Positions 40,925-51,682 of a DNA stretch of 64,000 nt are shown here, in pieces (position 1 is the stretch's first letter; every line of letters starts with the position of its first letter). The notes below the pieces were generated by a model, which was not told the origin of the DNA, did no database searches, and saw only the letters and a list, made by a program, of their open reading frames with translations. The DNA comes from Sedimentisphaerales bacterium (lineage in GTDB: Bacteria; Planctomycetota; Phycisphaerae; Sedimentisphaerales; Anaerobacaceae): the NCBI GenBank assembly GCA_016935195.1, contig JAFGRL010000190.1, positions 1 to 64,000 on the forward strand. The letters run 5' to 3'. The position numbers were made by a program, and so were the translations under genes.

Positions 40925-41449
40925 TTAGTTGGCCGGTCCAAGAGTATATTCGGCGCAGAGCCGTCTGTTGGACGGGCCTGTAAATGTAACCTGCAATATA
41001 TAGCTTTTCCCGGGCTCGGGATCGAAATCCAGATTGAAATGGTAGGCCCTTAAGAAGTTTTGCCAGTATCTGTCATTCTCGGTCGGCTTCATAAGGTCCA
41101 TATCCGGCCAGATGGCGATTCTTTTTCCCTTAGATTCTGCAACGCGTTTGATCTTTTCATAAAGCTCGAATCTGAACTTGCCGGGCCATTTCTGCTCGCA
41201 GGCGAAGCTGTCTACCAAACTAACATACAAATCGACTGCCGATTCTTCACGACTCTTGGTTACCACAAGTCTTGTCAGAGGCAGCAATTTAATTCGTGCC
41301 GGTGCATATTTTGTGTAAACCTGAACTTTGCTTAAACTCTGACCGGGCTCGCCCGGAAGATTTACACCCGACGGCATCCAGCCGCAGCCGGCAGCAACGA
41401 ACAGAAGATACACAAAAAGACTACTGGCTGAAATGATAAGATTTTTCAT
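40925..41449 (-). CDS. Lipoprotein, unknown function
   Basis: SLFVYLLFVAAGCG lipobox. Confidence 0.6.
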   Translation of the reverse strand: MKNLIISASSLFVYLLFVAAGCGWMPSGVNLPGEPGQSLSKVQVYTKYAPARIKLLPLTRLVVTKSREESAVDLYVSLVDSFACEQKWPGKFRFELYEKIKRVAESKGKRIAIWPDMDLMKPTENDRYWQNFLRAYHFNLDFDPEPGKSYILQVTFTGPSNRRLCAEYTLGPAN

Positions 41450-41452
41450 TCC

Positions 41453-42700
41453 TTAGAGGTCCTCGTCCAGCAAATGTCCCAATCGGTACTTTTTCGCTTT
41501 GAGGTAGTCTATATTGTACTTGCCGGGCTTTGCTCGAAGAGGTATTTGCTCAATAATTTCCATTCCATATACCTCGAGCCGGCTTATCTTCTTGGGGTTA
41601 TTGGTAAGAATTCTTATCTTTCTAAGACCAAGGTCGCGGCAGATTTGTGCCCCGATGCCGTAGTCTCGTTTATCAACCATAAATCCGAGTTTGAGGTTCG
41701 CATCGACGGTGTCAAGGCCCTGCTCCTGAAGCTTGTAGGCTTTTAGTTTGTTTGTCAGGCCAATACCTCTTCCCTCCTGGCGAAGATAAATCAAGGCGCC
41801 TTTTCCCGCCTCTTCAATCATCTTCATCGCTGTTATCAGTTGGTAGCCGCACTCACAGCGTTGGGAGTGGAATAAATCGCCGGTCATACATTCAGAATGA
41901 ACCCTGATAAGCACAGGTTCGTCGTGCTCCATAGCAGTGCCTTTTTCATCAAGCTCACCGACACTGCCCTTACACAAGGCTAAATGCGGCTCTGGGGAAG
42001 TTATGCTTTTATAGCCTATAAGTTTGAACTGGCCATAGTCGGTCGGAAGGTTAACAGATTCGAGACGTTTTATCTGTGTCTCCCGCTGAAGACGGTATTC
42101 TATCAGCTTGGCGATTGATGTGATTTTTATTTTGTGCCTCTGGCAGAACTTGAGCAGTTGTGGTACCCGAGCCATTGTGCCGTCTTCATTCATAATCTCG
42201 CAGATAACGCCGGCGGGCTTAAGGCCGGCTAAGCGAGCCAAATCGACAGCTCCTTCGGTTTGGCCTGCCCTGACGAGAACACCACCATCTCGGGCACGCA
42301 GCGGAAAGATGTGGCCTGGCCGGGCAAGGTCGGCAGGCTTTGCATCTTTGGCAATAACAGCTTGAACGGTGTGCGCCCTGTCGGCGGCACTTATGCCGGT
42401 GGTAATGCCGTTTGCTGCATCGATGCTGACGGTAAAGGCAGTACCAAATCTGGCTGTGTTATCGACTGTCTGCGGATAGAGTGCAAGGGAATCACATTTT
42501 TCGCCCGTTAGCGGCAGACATATCAGGCCGCGACCATATTTTGCCATAAAATTTATGATTTGCCGCGTGACCTTTTCCGCTGCGCAGAGCAAATCACCCT
42601 CGTTTTCACGGTCCTGGTCATCGACAAGAACAATCATCCTGCCCTGCCGAAGGTCTTCGAGAACGTCCTCAATCTCACTGAAATGTATGCTCATATCCAT
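41453..42700 (-). CDS. ribBA: Bifunctional 3,4-DHBP synthase/GTP cyclohydrolase II
   Basis: VDDQDRENEGDLLCAAE; HSECMTGDLFHSQRCECGYQL; RQEGRGIGLTNKLKAY. Confidence 0.96.
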   Translation of the reverse strand: MDMSIHFSEIEDVLEDLRQGRMIVLVDDQDRENEGDLLCAAEKVTRQIINFMAKYGRGLICLPLTGEKCDSLALYPQTVDNTARFGTAFTVSIDAANGITTGISAADRAHTVQAVIAKDAKPADLARPGHIFPLRARDGGVLVRAGQTEGAVDLARLAGLKPAGVICEIMNEDGTMARVPQLLKFCQRHKIKITSIAKLIEYRLQRETQIKRLESVNLPTDYGQFKLIGYKSITSPEPHLALCKGSVGELDEKGTAMEHDEPVLIRVHSECMTGDLFHSQRCECGYQLITAMKMIEEAGKGALIYLRQEGRGIGLTNKLKAYKLQEQGLDTVDANLKLGFMVDKRDYGIGAQICRDLGLRKIRILTNNPKKISRLEVYGMEIIEQIPLRAKPGKYNIDYLKAKKYRLGHLLDEDL

Positions 42701-42750
42701 TGAAGTAACAAGTTTCAGTTTTTTCCATTCTTGTCAGATTTTTGGATGCT

Positions 42751-43386
42751 CTATCGAGTGTTTGTTTGTGGCTTATTATTCTGATCAAACAACTCAATAT
42801 AACGAATCCCATTGCGAATGTAAATAAGTGTTGCCAGGACGGCAGTTGAAGCGGCAGACCACCAGAGCAACCTGAGCAGCCAGATCCAGCCGGCTAAAAA
42901 ACCGGAAACCTCAGGAGCAATCAAAATTCCTGTTACCATTGACAACTGCAGGGTAGTGGCGACTTTGCCTATGAACACAGGCGCGATACGAATTTGTGAT
43001 GTGATAAAATAAATAATGACAAAACCGATTAGCAAAAACAGGTCTTTGCCGATTATCAAAACAACCACCGTCGGCGGCAGTAAAAAACCCTCGACACGTC
43101 CTCGCTGGCAAGCCAGCAGCAGACACGCACAGGTGATAAGCAGTTTATCCGCAATTGGGTCCAAAAATGACCCAAGCTTTGTTACCTGTTTTTTGGCGCG
43201 GGCGAGAAAACCATCGAGTGCATCGCTGACTGCCATAGTCAAAAAAATTGCAGTGGCGATATGCCTGAGGGTGTTTCTCATCAGCTCAGTTAGAGTCGCA
43301 TCGTTTATCTTCAACATACAACTGACAAACGGGACAATCAATAAAATGCGAAGGATTGTTATTCGAGTGGCCAAACTAAGTTTCAT
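42751..43386 (-). CDS. pgsA: CDP-alcohol phosphatidyltransferase (PgsA-like)
   Basis: SDALDGFLARAKKQVTKLGSFLDPIADKLL matches D-x2-DG-x2-AR-x8-G-x3-D-x3-D. Confidence 0.85.
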   Translation of the reverse strand: MKLSLATRITILRILLIVPFVSCMLKINDATLTELMRNTLRHIATAIFLTMAVSDALDGFLARAKKQVTKLGSFLDPIADKLLITCACLLLACQRGRVEGFLLPPTVVVLIIGKDLFLLIGFVIIYFITSQIRIAPVFIGKVATTLQLSMVTGILIAPEVSGFLAGWIWLLRLLWWSAASTAVLATLIYIRNGIRYIELFDQNNKPQTNTR

Positions 43387-43403
43387 ACCTGTTTCACCAC
43401 ATT

Positions 43404-44699
43404 TTATGCGGATTCTTTTTTGTTCTTTCGTTTTGCGGCAAAGAGGTTTTTTCTGCCTTCGACAACATCTTCTGTAATTACATACCTGGCATGCTTTGTC
43501 TCTTCCGGCAGCTTGTACATTAGTTCTACCATTAGTTCTTCGGCGATTGAACGAAGCGCTCTGGCGCCGGTATCCCGCTCAAGAGCTTTCTGAGCCAATG
43601 CCACCAGCGCTTCATTTGTAAACTCGAGTTCCGAATCTTCCATCTCGAAAAATCTCTTATATTGCCTGGTAAGTGCGTTTTTCGGCTTTGTTAATATATC
43701 GACAAGTGCTTCTTTGTCGAGGGCGCTTAGAGTAGTAATTATCGGCAATCTGCCTACCATCTCAGGAATCATGCCGTACTCGATTATGTCTTCCGGTATC
43801 GCCTGACTGAGTATATCACTGTATAGGACCTTTTCGTCAACACGTCCGCCTAATTCCGAGTTAAATCCTATCATCTTTTTGCCGAGCCGTTTTTTAATTA
43901 TATTGTCAAGCCCGACAAATGTTCCGCCACAAATAAATAGGATCTGTGTGGTATCGAGCTGTATGTAAGATTGCTCGGGATGTTTTCTGCCGCCCTGGGG
44001 TGGTATATTGGCCGTTGTTCCTTCGAGCATCTTCAAAAGTGCCTGCTGTACGCCTTCCCCGGAGACGTCCCGGGTAATGGATATGTTCTGGGTGGTTTTG
44101 CCGACCTTGTCAATTTCATCTATGTAAACAATGCCGCGTTCTGCCTCTTCGACATCATAATCTGCTGACTGCAGAAGTCTCAGCAGAAAATTTTCTACAT
44201 CTTCTCCGACATAACCTGCCTCAGTCACGGTCGTTGCATCGCATATGGCAAAAGGCACTTCAAGAAACCTTGCAAGTGTGCGGGCCAACAATGTCTTGCC
44301 TGAGCCCGTAGGGCCTATCAGAAGCACATTCGATTTGTCAATCTCAACTTCACTGTCTTCGCCCGCTGAGGCAAGTTGTGACAAACTGTCAAAATGCAGC
44401 AGGCGTTTGTAGTGATTGTGTACTGCCACTGAAAGGTATTTCTTGGCGTGTTCCTGGCCGATAACGTACTGGTCGAGGTACTGTTTAATTTCCCTGGGTT
44501 TTGGGATATTTTCAGGACCCATTATTGACCTGCTTGGGTGCTTTCGGTCCTGCTGAACGATATTATGGCAAAGTTCTATGCACTCGGGGCAGATACATAC
44601 CTTGTTTGGCCCTTCTACAAAGGTCTCGGCAGCGTTGGCGCTTCGGCCGCAGAAGCTGCAGATAGGCCTGACCCTTTTTTTGTCTGACTGCTTTGCCAC
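43404..44699 (-). CDS. clpX: ATP-dependent Clp protease ATP-binding subunit ClpX
   Basis: [11 protein letters not shown] zinc finger; [31 protein letters not shown]. Confidence 0.97.
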   Translation of the reverse strand: MAKQSDKKRVRPICSFCGRSANAAETFVEGPNKVCICPECIELCHNIVQQDRKHPSRSIMGPENIPKPREIKQYLDQYVIGQEHAKKYLSVAVHNHYKRLLHFDSLSQLASAGEDSEVEIDKSNVLLIGPTGSGKTLLARTLARFLEVPFAICDATTVTEAGYVGEDVENFLLRLLQSADYDVEEAERGIVYIDEIDKVGKTTQNISITRDVSGEGVQQALLKMLEGTTANIPPQGGRKHPEQSYIQLDTTQILFICGGTFVGLDNIIKKRLGKKMIGFNSELGGRVDEKVLYSDILSQAIPEDIIEYGMIPEMVGRLPIITTLSALDKEALVDILTKPKNALTRQYKRFFEMEDSELEFTNEALVALAQKALERDTGARALRSIAEELMVELMYKLPEETKHARYVITEDVVEGRKNLFAAKRKNKKESA

Positions 44700-44815
44700 A
44701 ATCTATCTCCCGTTATTTAGTGAATCGTGTTTAGTGATTCGACCAGCAGACAACGAACTGCTCTGGCTAGTATTTTATTCCGGCAGGTCTCTTTGCACAA
44801 GGAATTTTACAAAAT

Positions 44816-47152
44816 TCAACTGCCTGTTGTATTTCGCAGAATTTGTTCCTTGAGCGTGCCGAGCTTATCATTCCACGTTGGAGGAATATATGAGAAGCTG
44901 TTTTGCAGAACTTCGATGGAGTGCAGCACCTGTTTTTCTTGATTTTGCGACAAGCCCGAGCAGCAGTAAAGCTCATAAAACTTTGCACGCCACCATTTCC
45001 AGCTTCTTGAGGGTCCCCCTTTTTCTGCCTGGCCTGATTCATCGCTTCGCATCTGCCGAACTTTTGCCCAAAGGGCTGCTGCCTGATTGAATTGGCCCCT
45101 GCCGGTCAGCAGTCTGGCCCGGCATCGAAGAAAATCCGGATGTTCTTCCAAATCGTTTGTGGCTGATGTTTTGAGAATTCTTTCTGCTCGTGATAGTTTT
45201 GCATTGTCTCCATCTGCAGGGGCTCCTGCGGTAAATATGGCTAATTCTGCCACAAGCAGTGCCGACTGCCGGGTATCCAGAGCACTGTGGCAAAGTTCAG
45301 CTAAGTGTTCACAGTTTTCCATCATTTCTTCAAAATTACTTACCCTGGCCGACAGGCGGTCTATGGTATCAACAATTTCACTCAACAGGTCCATTGCCTG
45401 ATGAAATGTTAAGTCATCGTTGGTTTTGACAGCCAAGAGCATATGTTCCACAGATTCATTTAATCGGCCCAGGCGCCGAAGTGCCTTCGACTTATATAAA
45501 TCAACAGGCAGCCTCCGGCAATTCTTTACCTCATCAAGTATCGCCAGGACTTTTTTCGCCCCCAACCATTGGCCCGAATCAAGAAGATTTTGGCAGTAGA
45601 TTGTGGTTGCCTGCTCGGCCAGTTCTATGTCGTCGTCTGACTGTCCGCAGGTTAATATAAGATTTCTTAATTCTGCGAGCGTTTTGTTTATTTCCTGCCG
45701 GTCTTTGCCTTGCTTTTGTTCTAACTGCCTTATTATTATATCCAGCCTTGCCCTTTTGGCCCAAAATCCGGCAGGTCGATTAGCCATTGTCTGTAGCAAT
45801 TTCAGCCCCTTTTCTATTTGCCCGCACTGGGCCAAAACGATCGTGTAAAAATATTCCTGACTGCTGTCTAGGTCGTCGGCTGCGATATTAAAATAATTCT
45901 CGAAAGACCTTATGGCCCCAGGGCAGTGGCAGTTGTCTTCTGCCACCATATTGTAGGCAAGCTGGGCAGCCTGGCCGGATATTTGGACGGATGTAATACC
46001 GAGTTTATTTTCATCTTTCTTACTCCAGATCCTGCTGGCTCGGATTAACATCTGAATTGTTTTATCCGGGCAGGTTTTAGCGTTGGCAACCGCCGTAACA
46101 TATAGAATCAAAGGCGTTTGAAATTTCTGCAGTTGCGCCAGTCTGTTTAACAGCAACCTGTTATTTTCTGGTTCACCATTCCAGGCCGCCAGTGCCGCAA
46201 GTTCTGCCTCGAAGACACTTACTTGCTGTAGATTTCTTTCAATCTCTTTTTCACCGGAAAGTATGTTAGTCAGATTTGAGATTATCAAGGTGCCGAGAAG
46301 ATGTTCTGTTTGAGGCCAGAACAGAACTATTTTCTCAAGCCCTGCAGTATTGGCATACTTTCGCTGCAATCCTGCCACAGATACAAGCAGCTCGATGTCC
46401 ACGCAGCCGCTTTCGGCCAATTCGTCAATAAATGTGTTTAAGTCGTTCGGCTCATTTGGCCCAAAAAGTTTCATCTTTTGGATAGCTATTGACCATCTAA
46501 CTGCCTGTGTATCGCACTGAGTCATTAGTTTGTCTAATTCCTGACGAGCTCTCTTTTGGTAATCGTCATCACTTTGTGCCAGATTGACCAGTACCTTAGC
46601 TTGAAGCGAATCTAACGGGCAACTGGGGTAAATAGATTTACAGGCATTAATCTCATCGAGTATTTGCTCTAAGAGAAAATTTTTTTGCTGCTGCTGGGCG
46701 GCAAGGGCTAAATAGTACTCCAATTGGAGCTTATATAAAGTTGTTGTCAATATATCGGCACCTAACCTTCTGAAAAGCCCTGTCTGCCCATACCTTTGCT
46801 CCCAGTCCTGTTCGTGGCAGTTTTCGATTTGCTGCTTTAATTTCTTCTGCTGCTGAAGGATTTTCTGCAAGCCCTCTTTCGCTTTTACTGCTATCTCTTT
46901 TAGGTTCTCTCTCCGTAAGGAGCTCCCAGGGCTTTCATTATGCTCTAAAAAGCCGTAGTTAAATTCTTCTTTCATGCACAGCTCAAAGCTTTGCTGGCCA
47001 AAGGCCTGGGCGATTTGCTCTGTCATCTCGGAAAGTTGCTCGATTTCAGCGGGCAGGGAAGGAGAATCAGCCAAAACTGTTGGCCTCAGCATCCATGCTG
47101 TAAACAACCAGCTTATCGATAAAACCAGTTTTGACTTAGTCGAATTGTTCAT
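44816..47152 (-). CDS. Secreted hypothetical protein, helical/TPR-like
   Basis: Signal peptide, long helical repeats. Confidence 0.65.
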   Translation of the reverse strand: MNNSTKSKLVLSISWLFTAWMLRPTVLADSPSLPAEIEQLSEMTEQIAQAFGQQSFELCMKEEFNYGFLEHNESPGSSLRRENLKEIAVKAKEGLQKILQQQKKLKQQIENCHEQDWEQRYGQTGLFRRLGADILTTTLYKLQLEYYLALAAQQQQKNFLLEQILDEINACKSIYPSCPLDSLQAKVLVNLAQSDDDYQKRARQELDKLMTQCDTQAVRWSIAIQKMKLFGPNEPNDLNTFIDELAESGCVDIELLVSVAGLQRKYANTAGLEKIVLFWPQTEHLLGTLIISNLTNILSGEKEIERNLQQVSVFEAELAALAAWNGEPENNRLLLNRLAQLQKFQTPLILYVTAVANAKTCPDKTIQMLIRASRIWSKKDENKLGITSVQISGQAAQLAYNMVAEDNCHCPGAIRSFENYFNIAADDLDSSQEYFYTIVLAQCGQIEKGLKLLQTMANRPAGFWAKRARLDIIIRQLEQKQGKDRQEINKTLAELRNLILTCGQSDDDIELAEQATTIYCQNLLDSGQWLGAKKVLAILDEVKNCRRLPVDLYKSKALRRLGRLNESVEHMLLAVKTNDDLTFHQAMDLLSEIVDTIDRLSARVSNFEEMMENCEHLAELCHSALDTRQSALLVAELAIFTAGAPADGDNAKLSRAERILKTSATNDLEEHPDFLRCRARLLTGRGQFNQAAALWAKVRQMRSDESGQAEKGGPSRSWKWWRAKFYELYCCSGLSQNQEKQVLHSIEVLQNSFSYIPPTWNDKLGTLKEQILRNTTGS

Positions 47153-47162
47153 CCGAACTCTT

Positions 47163-47675
47163 TTAGTCCATTATTACAAAGGTAATGTCATTTAGGCCGG
47201 CGCCATACAGTACATTGTAAAGTTTTGCCACATAGTCCCATTGGACTTCATTTTCACAAATAAGCTCCACGGGATCGGCCAGGCATCTTTTCTGTGTGGA
47301 TATGCACTCTCTTAAGTTTTCAAGCAGTACAACCAGGTCTTCTTCGATGCGGTCATTTCTGATTTCGATATTTTTGCAGTTGTCTATATGCACTTCACAG
47401 CCCTCCGTAAGGAGCCCCAAGGACTTGGGAACAGGTTGAATGTAAATCGCCAAAGGCTGTGGTTTTCCTATTGCTAAACTTTGACCTGCAGCCTTAGGTA
47501 ACTGTAGTGGTAAAAATTCTTCATCCGGCCTGAACTTCGATGAAACCAGAAAGAATATAAGCAGCAGGAATATGAGGTCTATCATTGGTGCAAGACTCAC
47601 TGCAAATCCGTCAGCACTTCTACGTCCTAATCCAGCCTTAAAGTCTTGTTGGTTACTGTTATTTGACATTAACAT
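47163..47675 (-). CDS. ExbD/TolR-family biopolymer transport protein
   Basis: VSLAPMIDLIFLLLIFFLVSSKFR. Confidence 0.88.
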   Translation of the reverse strand: MLMSNNSNQQDFKAGLGRRSADGFAVSLAPMIDLIFLLLIFFLVSSKFRPDEEFLPLQLPKAAGQSLAIGKPQPLAIYIQPVPKSLGLLTEGCEVHIDNCKNIEIRNDRIEEDLVVLLENLRECISTQKRCLADPVELICENEVQWDYVAKLYNVLYGAGLNDITFVIMD

Positions 47676-47709
47676 CCTTGTTTTTGCTCAGCATAAACTC
47701 CGTCGTTTA

Positions 47710-48270
47710 TTATCCTTTGGATATAAACTTGGCGCCTCTTAATAGAGCTTCGGTATTAACAGGTAATGTCTTATGGTATCGTTTTGCCAAAACGTCCGGC
47801 AGGCTTTCTGCAGCCGCCTGAGGACTTGAGAACCCCTTCTTTTGCAGATAAGTACCAAGAATAACCATATTAGCCGCTTTGGAATTGCCAAGTTCGGCTG
47901 CTATGTCATCTGCGGGAATCGCCACTATATCAATCGTCTCATCAAGTGCGGGCCGCTCGTCAATCAAAGAGCTATTCATAACCAATAAACCACCTGGTTG
48001 GATTTTTGGGCCAAACTTGGTCAAAGATGCTTTGTTCATAATGATGGCCGAGTTAGGATTGCTTACAATTGGTGATGCAATGGCTTTATCTGAGATTATC
48101 ACCATACTGTTGGCCGTCCCGCCGCGCATCTCAGCTCCGTAGGAGGGCATATAAGTTACTTCTTTACCGGCCTTCATTGCAATATGGGCCAGTAATCTAC
48201 CTGCCAGAATGATGCCCTGGCCCCCAAAGCCAGCGATTGTAACCTCTTCATAGAAACCGATAACTGTCAT
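47710..48270 (-). CDS. 2-oxoacid:acceptor oxidoreductase gamma subunit
   Basis: EVTIAGFGGQGIILAGRLLAHIAMKAGKEVTYMPSYGAEMRGGTANSMVIIS. Confidence 0.93.
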   Translation of the reverse strand: MTVIGFYEEVTIAGFGGQGIILAGRLLAHIAMKAGKEVTYMPSYGAEMRGGTANSMVIISDKAIASPIVSNPNSAIIMNKASLTKFGPKIQPGGLLVMNSSLIDERPALDETIDIVAIPADDIAAELGNSKAANMVILGTYLQKKGFSSPQAAAESLPDVLAKRYHKTLPVNTEALLRGAKFISKG

Positions 48271-49007
48271 TTATAATCCTTCAATCGGCCTAATGGAAAG
48301 ACTTTTATCATTTCTTCCTCAATCCATTGGGTTGCCTCGACTGGTGACATCCTCCAGGCAGTCGGACACGGTGAAAGTATTTCCACCAGGGAAAGACCCT
48401 TGGCGTTATCAACCTGCAATTCAAAGCCATGCTTGATGGCTTTTTTTGCATTACGGATTTGTGCAGGATTGTGCAAAGAGCAGCGCTCTACATAAATTGC
48501 GCCAGGAAGTATGGCCAGCAGTTCTGATATCTGCAATGGATAGCCTTGACTACCGGCATCTCGGCCTAATGGCGTGGTGGTTGTAACTTGACCGAGAATG
48601 GTCGTAGGCGCCATTTGCCCGCCCGTCATTCCAAAGACAGCGTTGTTAATAAAGATGACCGTTATCTGCTCGGCCCTGTGAGCGGCGTGGATAATCTCCG
48701 CGGTGCCGATTGCCGCCAGGTCGCCGTCACCTTGATAGGAAAAAATTATTTTATCAGGGTTGGTTCTTTTCATACCTGTCGCCACCGCCGGCGCTCTGCC
48801 GTGCGCTACTTCTATCATGTCAACATCAAGGTAGTTATATGCCAACACCGCACATCCCACCGGTGCTATCCCGATTGTCCGGCCGCGTATATCGAGTTCA
48901 TCAATCGTTTCAGCCACTAATCGATGAGCAATCCCGTGCCCACACCCGGGACAATAGTGCGTCGGGCAGTCTTTCAATGTTGGTGTTCTGTCAAACACTG
49001 TCTTCAT
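48267..49007 (-). CDS. 2-oxoacid:ferredoxin oxidoreductase beta (TPP-binding) subunit
   Basis: YCPGCGHGIAHRLVAE, YQGDGDLAAIGTAEIIHAAHR, INNAVFGMTGGQMAPTT. Confidence 0.95.
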   Translation of the reverse strand: MKTVFDRTPTLKDCPTHYCPGCGHGIAHRLVAETIDELDIRGRTIGIAPVGCAVLAYNYLDVDMIEVAHGRAPAVATGMKRTNPDKIIFSYQGDGDLAAIGTAEIIHAAHRAEQITVIFINNAVFGMTGGQMAPTTILGQVTTTTPLGRDAGSQGYPLQISELLAILPGAIYVERCSLHNPAQIRNAKKAIKHGFELQVDNAKGLSLVEILSPCPTAWRMSPVEATQWIEEEMIKVFPLGRLKDYK

Positions 49008-50080
49008 ACACTGGCTGCCTTTTTAGCAGAAATAGTCAATTGTTTGATTTTTTCAAGGATTTGTTCCACTGTCGGCACGCTACCACCTGCCCGGCCGTAA
49101 AATAATACCGGTGCCTTTCCTGCAACGGCCAGTTTAACATCCTCAACCATCTGTCCACAGCTCATCTCGACGGCAAGAAAGATTCGAAGTTTATTTGCTG
49201 CCATATTTATCTGATTATATGGAAAAGGCCATAGTGTGATTGGTCTTATCCAGCCGACTTTGATTCCTTCATCTCGTGCAGCATCTACCGCACTTCGAAC
49301 TATCCGGGCGGCAACACCATAGGCGACTACTACGATATCAGCATCGTCGAGCTCATATTGTTCGCAGCGGACCTCTTGCCTTTCAATTTTTCTGTATTTA
49401 GCCTGCAGTTTGTAGTTTAATTGTTCCAGCAATCCCTCACCCAGACGTAATGATCTAACGATGTTCTGTTCTCTGCCCAAGGCTCCTGTCAAAGCCCAGT
49501 CTTTTGGAGGCAGATCAGCCCTGGGCTTTTTCTCAAGAACGATTGGCTCCATCATTTGACCCAGAATACCGTCAGCCAGAACAATAACGGTCATTCGGTA
49601 TTTGTCGGCCAAGTCGAATGCCAATGGCATACAATCGGCCAGTTCCTGCACAGTGGAAGGGGCCAGGACAATTGTACGGTAATCCCCATGACCGCCGCCG
49701 CGAGTAGCCTGGAAATAGTCCCCTTGTGATGGTGAAATGTTGCCCAGGCCGGGCCCGCCCCGCATTACATTTACTACCACCGCAGGCAGTTCGGCACCAG
49801 CTAAGTAACTGATTCCTTCCTGCATCAAGCTAATACCCGGGCTCGATGAGCTTGTCATTGCCCTCTTGCCGGTAGCTGACGCTCCAAAGACCATATTTAT
49901 TGCTGCAAGCTCACTCTCGCACTGAACAAAAACACGTCTTTCCTCCGGCATCCTTCTTGACATGTACGCAGTTACTTCGTTCTGAGGCGTTATGGGATAA
50001 CCGAAATAAGCATCAACGCCGGCGAGTATCGCTGCCTCACCCAAAGCTTCATTACCACACATTAATGTTCTGTTGCACAC
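49004..50080 (-). CDS. 2-oxoacid:ferredoxin oxidoreductase alpha subunit (VorB-like)
   Basis: GNEALGEAAILAGVDAYFGYPITPQNEVTAYMSRRM; TSSSSPGISLMQEGISYLAGAELP. Confidence 0.93.
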   Translation of the reverse strand: MCNRTLMCGNEALGEAAILAGVDAYFGYPITPQNEVTAYMSRRMPEERRVFVQCESELAAINMVFGASATGKRAMTSSSSPGISLMQEGISYLAGAELPAVVVNVMRGGPGLGNISPSQGDYFQATRGGGHGDYRTIVLAPSTVQELADCMPLAFDLADKYRMTVIVLADGILGQMMEPIVLEKKPRADLPPKDWALTGALGREQNIVRSLRLGEGLLEQLNYKLQAKYRKIERQEVRCEQYELDDADIVVVAYGVAARIVRSAVDAARDEGIKVGWIRPITLWPFPYNQINMAANKLRIFLAVEMSCGQMVEDVKLAVAGKAPVLFYGRAGGSVPTVEQILEKIKQLTISAKKAASV

Positions 50081-50283
50081 AGTTACTTACCTTACTGCCC
50101 AAACATTTTACTCTGATAATCTGCCTGCTGATAAACACTTCAGGTTTGTTCGATTCTTAATGAGGAATTTTAGCACGGTTATCGGATACTGTAAAGACAA
50201 AAGCACTAACTTGAGAATAGATAAGGCAGTTGCTCCGCAGCTCTGAAAAAAGAAAGAGGCACAGCATTGATGCTTTATGTTAA

Positions 50284-50307
50284 TATTAAGGCTTTAAAGC
50301 CTTAATA
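50284..50307. terminator. 24-bp perfect palindrome downstream of mltA, terminator-like
   Basis: TATTAAGGCTTTAAAGCCTTAATA. Confidence 0.45.
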
Positions 50308-50322
50308 AGTCTTTGCTGACTT

Positions 50323-51573
50323 TTATCCTCCGCTGGCATACGCCTTGGAAGGTTCGGTTGCTCCTGCATGTTCGGGCATAATATGTGAGTCTTTATAGAA
50401 CGGCTTTAGGAACAAATAATACAATCGTCCTTCCCGGTAAGTGTGCCCGGCAAGTTGGCCAGCCTTGTCGCCCTCGCCCATATACACATCGCATCGGCCG
50501 GCTGCCCGAATTGCTCCGCCGGTATCCTGATCCAGTGCAAATCCTCCATAAGCGTCGTGATATAGTTGACCATTGATTAAACGCGGCAGAGTTGTAGATA
50601 TATATGTCAGGCAGGCACGGGGAAAAACACTTTTATCCGTGGCGATGGTCCTCATAGCAATTACCGGCTCATTGATACTGCCGCGAGGAGGACCCTGTTT
50701 TTTTCTAAAGAATATATAGCGAGGATTGCGTTGTATGTAAGCACTGACCAAATCCGGGTGCTCTTTGAAATAGCTTATCATCGTCGAAAGACTCATTTTC
50801 TCTGCCGGTATTGCTCCGTCCTTTACTAATTCCTTGGCGATGCTTTGATATTCTTGGCCATTGCTGGCTGCATAGCCCACAGTAGTAAGTTTCTCGTCCG
50901 GCATTCTGACTTTTGCAGAACCTTGTACCTGAGCAATGTAAACTTCGAACGGGTCGCCAAGCCAAATTAATTCCTTGCCCTGGAGTAAATCAGATTTCTC
51001 AATCTCAGCTCTCGGCGGATATGGTGTGATTGTCCCATCAGTATCCTGCCGACCTAAGATTTCTCCATTAGCACCCTTAACCAGATCTTCGGGCTGGCTG
51101 TATAAAGGAAATTGAAACTTCTCTGTGGTTGTTGGTGAACCTTCGAAAATTGGTGTGTAGTACCCTGTAAAAAGCACCGTTCCTTGCCGGTCACATCCTA
51201 CCGACATGTAAACATCAAAATACTCCCCAATAGCATCATTAAGCTCTTGGCCTCGCAGGCCGGAGTCAATCAGTTTTCCAAAGGCTTTTAGGCTTTCGAC
51301 AGCACGGTCGTGGGTGATGTCTCCATAGGGAAAAAACTGACGGCTTGATGGTTTTTTCAGGTAGTTAAGACTATTGTTGATTGAATCTCGCAAATTGGCC
51401 AGGTTGTAAGAGCCATCGGTAAAATCGGGAATATCCGCTGGGTTTTCAATTTTTACAAGGGCAAGTTCACCTGGCGGCAGCGGCCTGTCGTACTGTTTGG
51501 CTTGTGGCGCTGTTCGGCAGCCTGCGATATAGGCCAGAACAGCCAACATCATTGCAAACACTATTTTATGCAT
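50323..51573 (-). CDS. mltA: Lytic murein transglycosylase A-like lipoprotein
   Basis: Lipobox AYIAGC; TGYYTPIFEGSPTTTEKFQFPLYSQPEDL; DQDTGGAIRAAGRCDVYMGEGDKAGQLAG. Confidence 0.9.
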   Translation of the reverse strand: MHKIVFAMMLAVLAYIAGCRTAPQAKQYDRPLPPGELALVKIENPADIPDFTDGSYNLANLRDSINNSLNYLKKPSSRQFFPYGDITHDRAVESLKAFGKLIDSGLRGQELNDAIGEYFDVYMSVGCDRQGTVLFTGYYTPIFEGSPTTTEKFQFPLYSQPEDLVKGANGEILGRQDTDGTITPYPPRAEIEKSDLLQGKELIWLGDPFEVYIAQVQGSAKVRMPDEKLTTVGYAASNGQEYQSIAKELVKDGAIPAEKMSLSTMISYFKEHPDLVSAYIQRNPRYIFFRKKQGPPRGSINEPVIAMRTIATDKSVFPRACLTYISTTLPRLINGQLYHDAYGGFALDQDTGGAIRAAGRCDVYMGEGDKAGQLAGHTYREGRLYYLFLKPFYKDSHIMPEHAGATEPSKAYASGG

Positions 51574-51682
51574 TGTGGTTCTCCTGACATATTTATCTGG
51601 GCTATGTTTTTTATCGGCCATTTAACGCCAGTTTCTTCAACTGGACCATATAAGAGAAGCTTCAAAGTAGATTTGATGTCTT

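Noticed and set aside
42701-42750. FMN riboswitch upstream of ribBA
   Set aside because: The spacer to the neighbouring gene is ~50 bp and lacks RFN-element motifs
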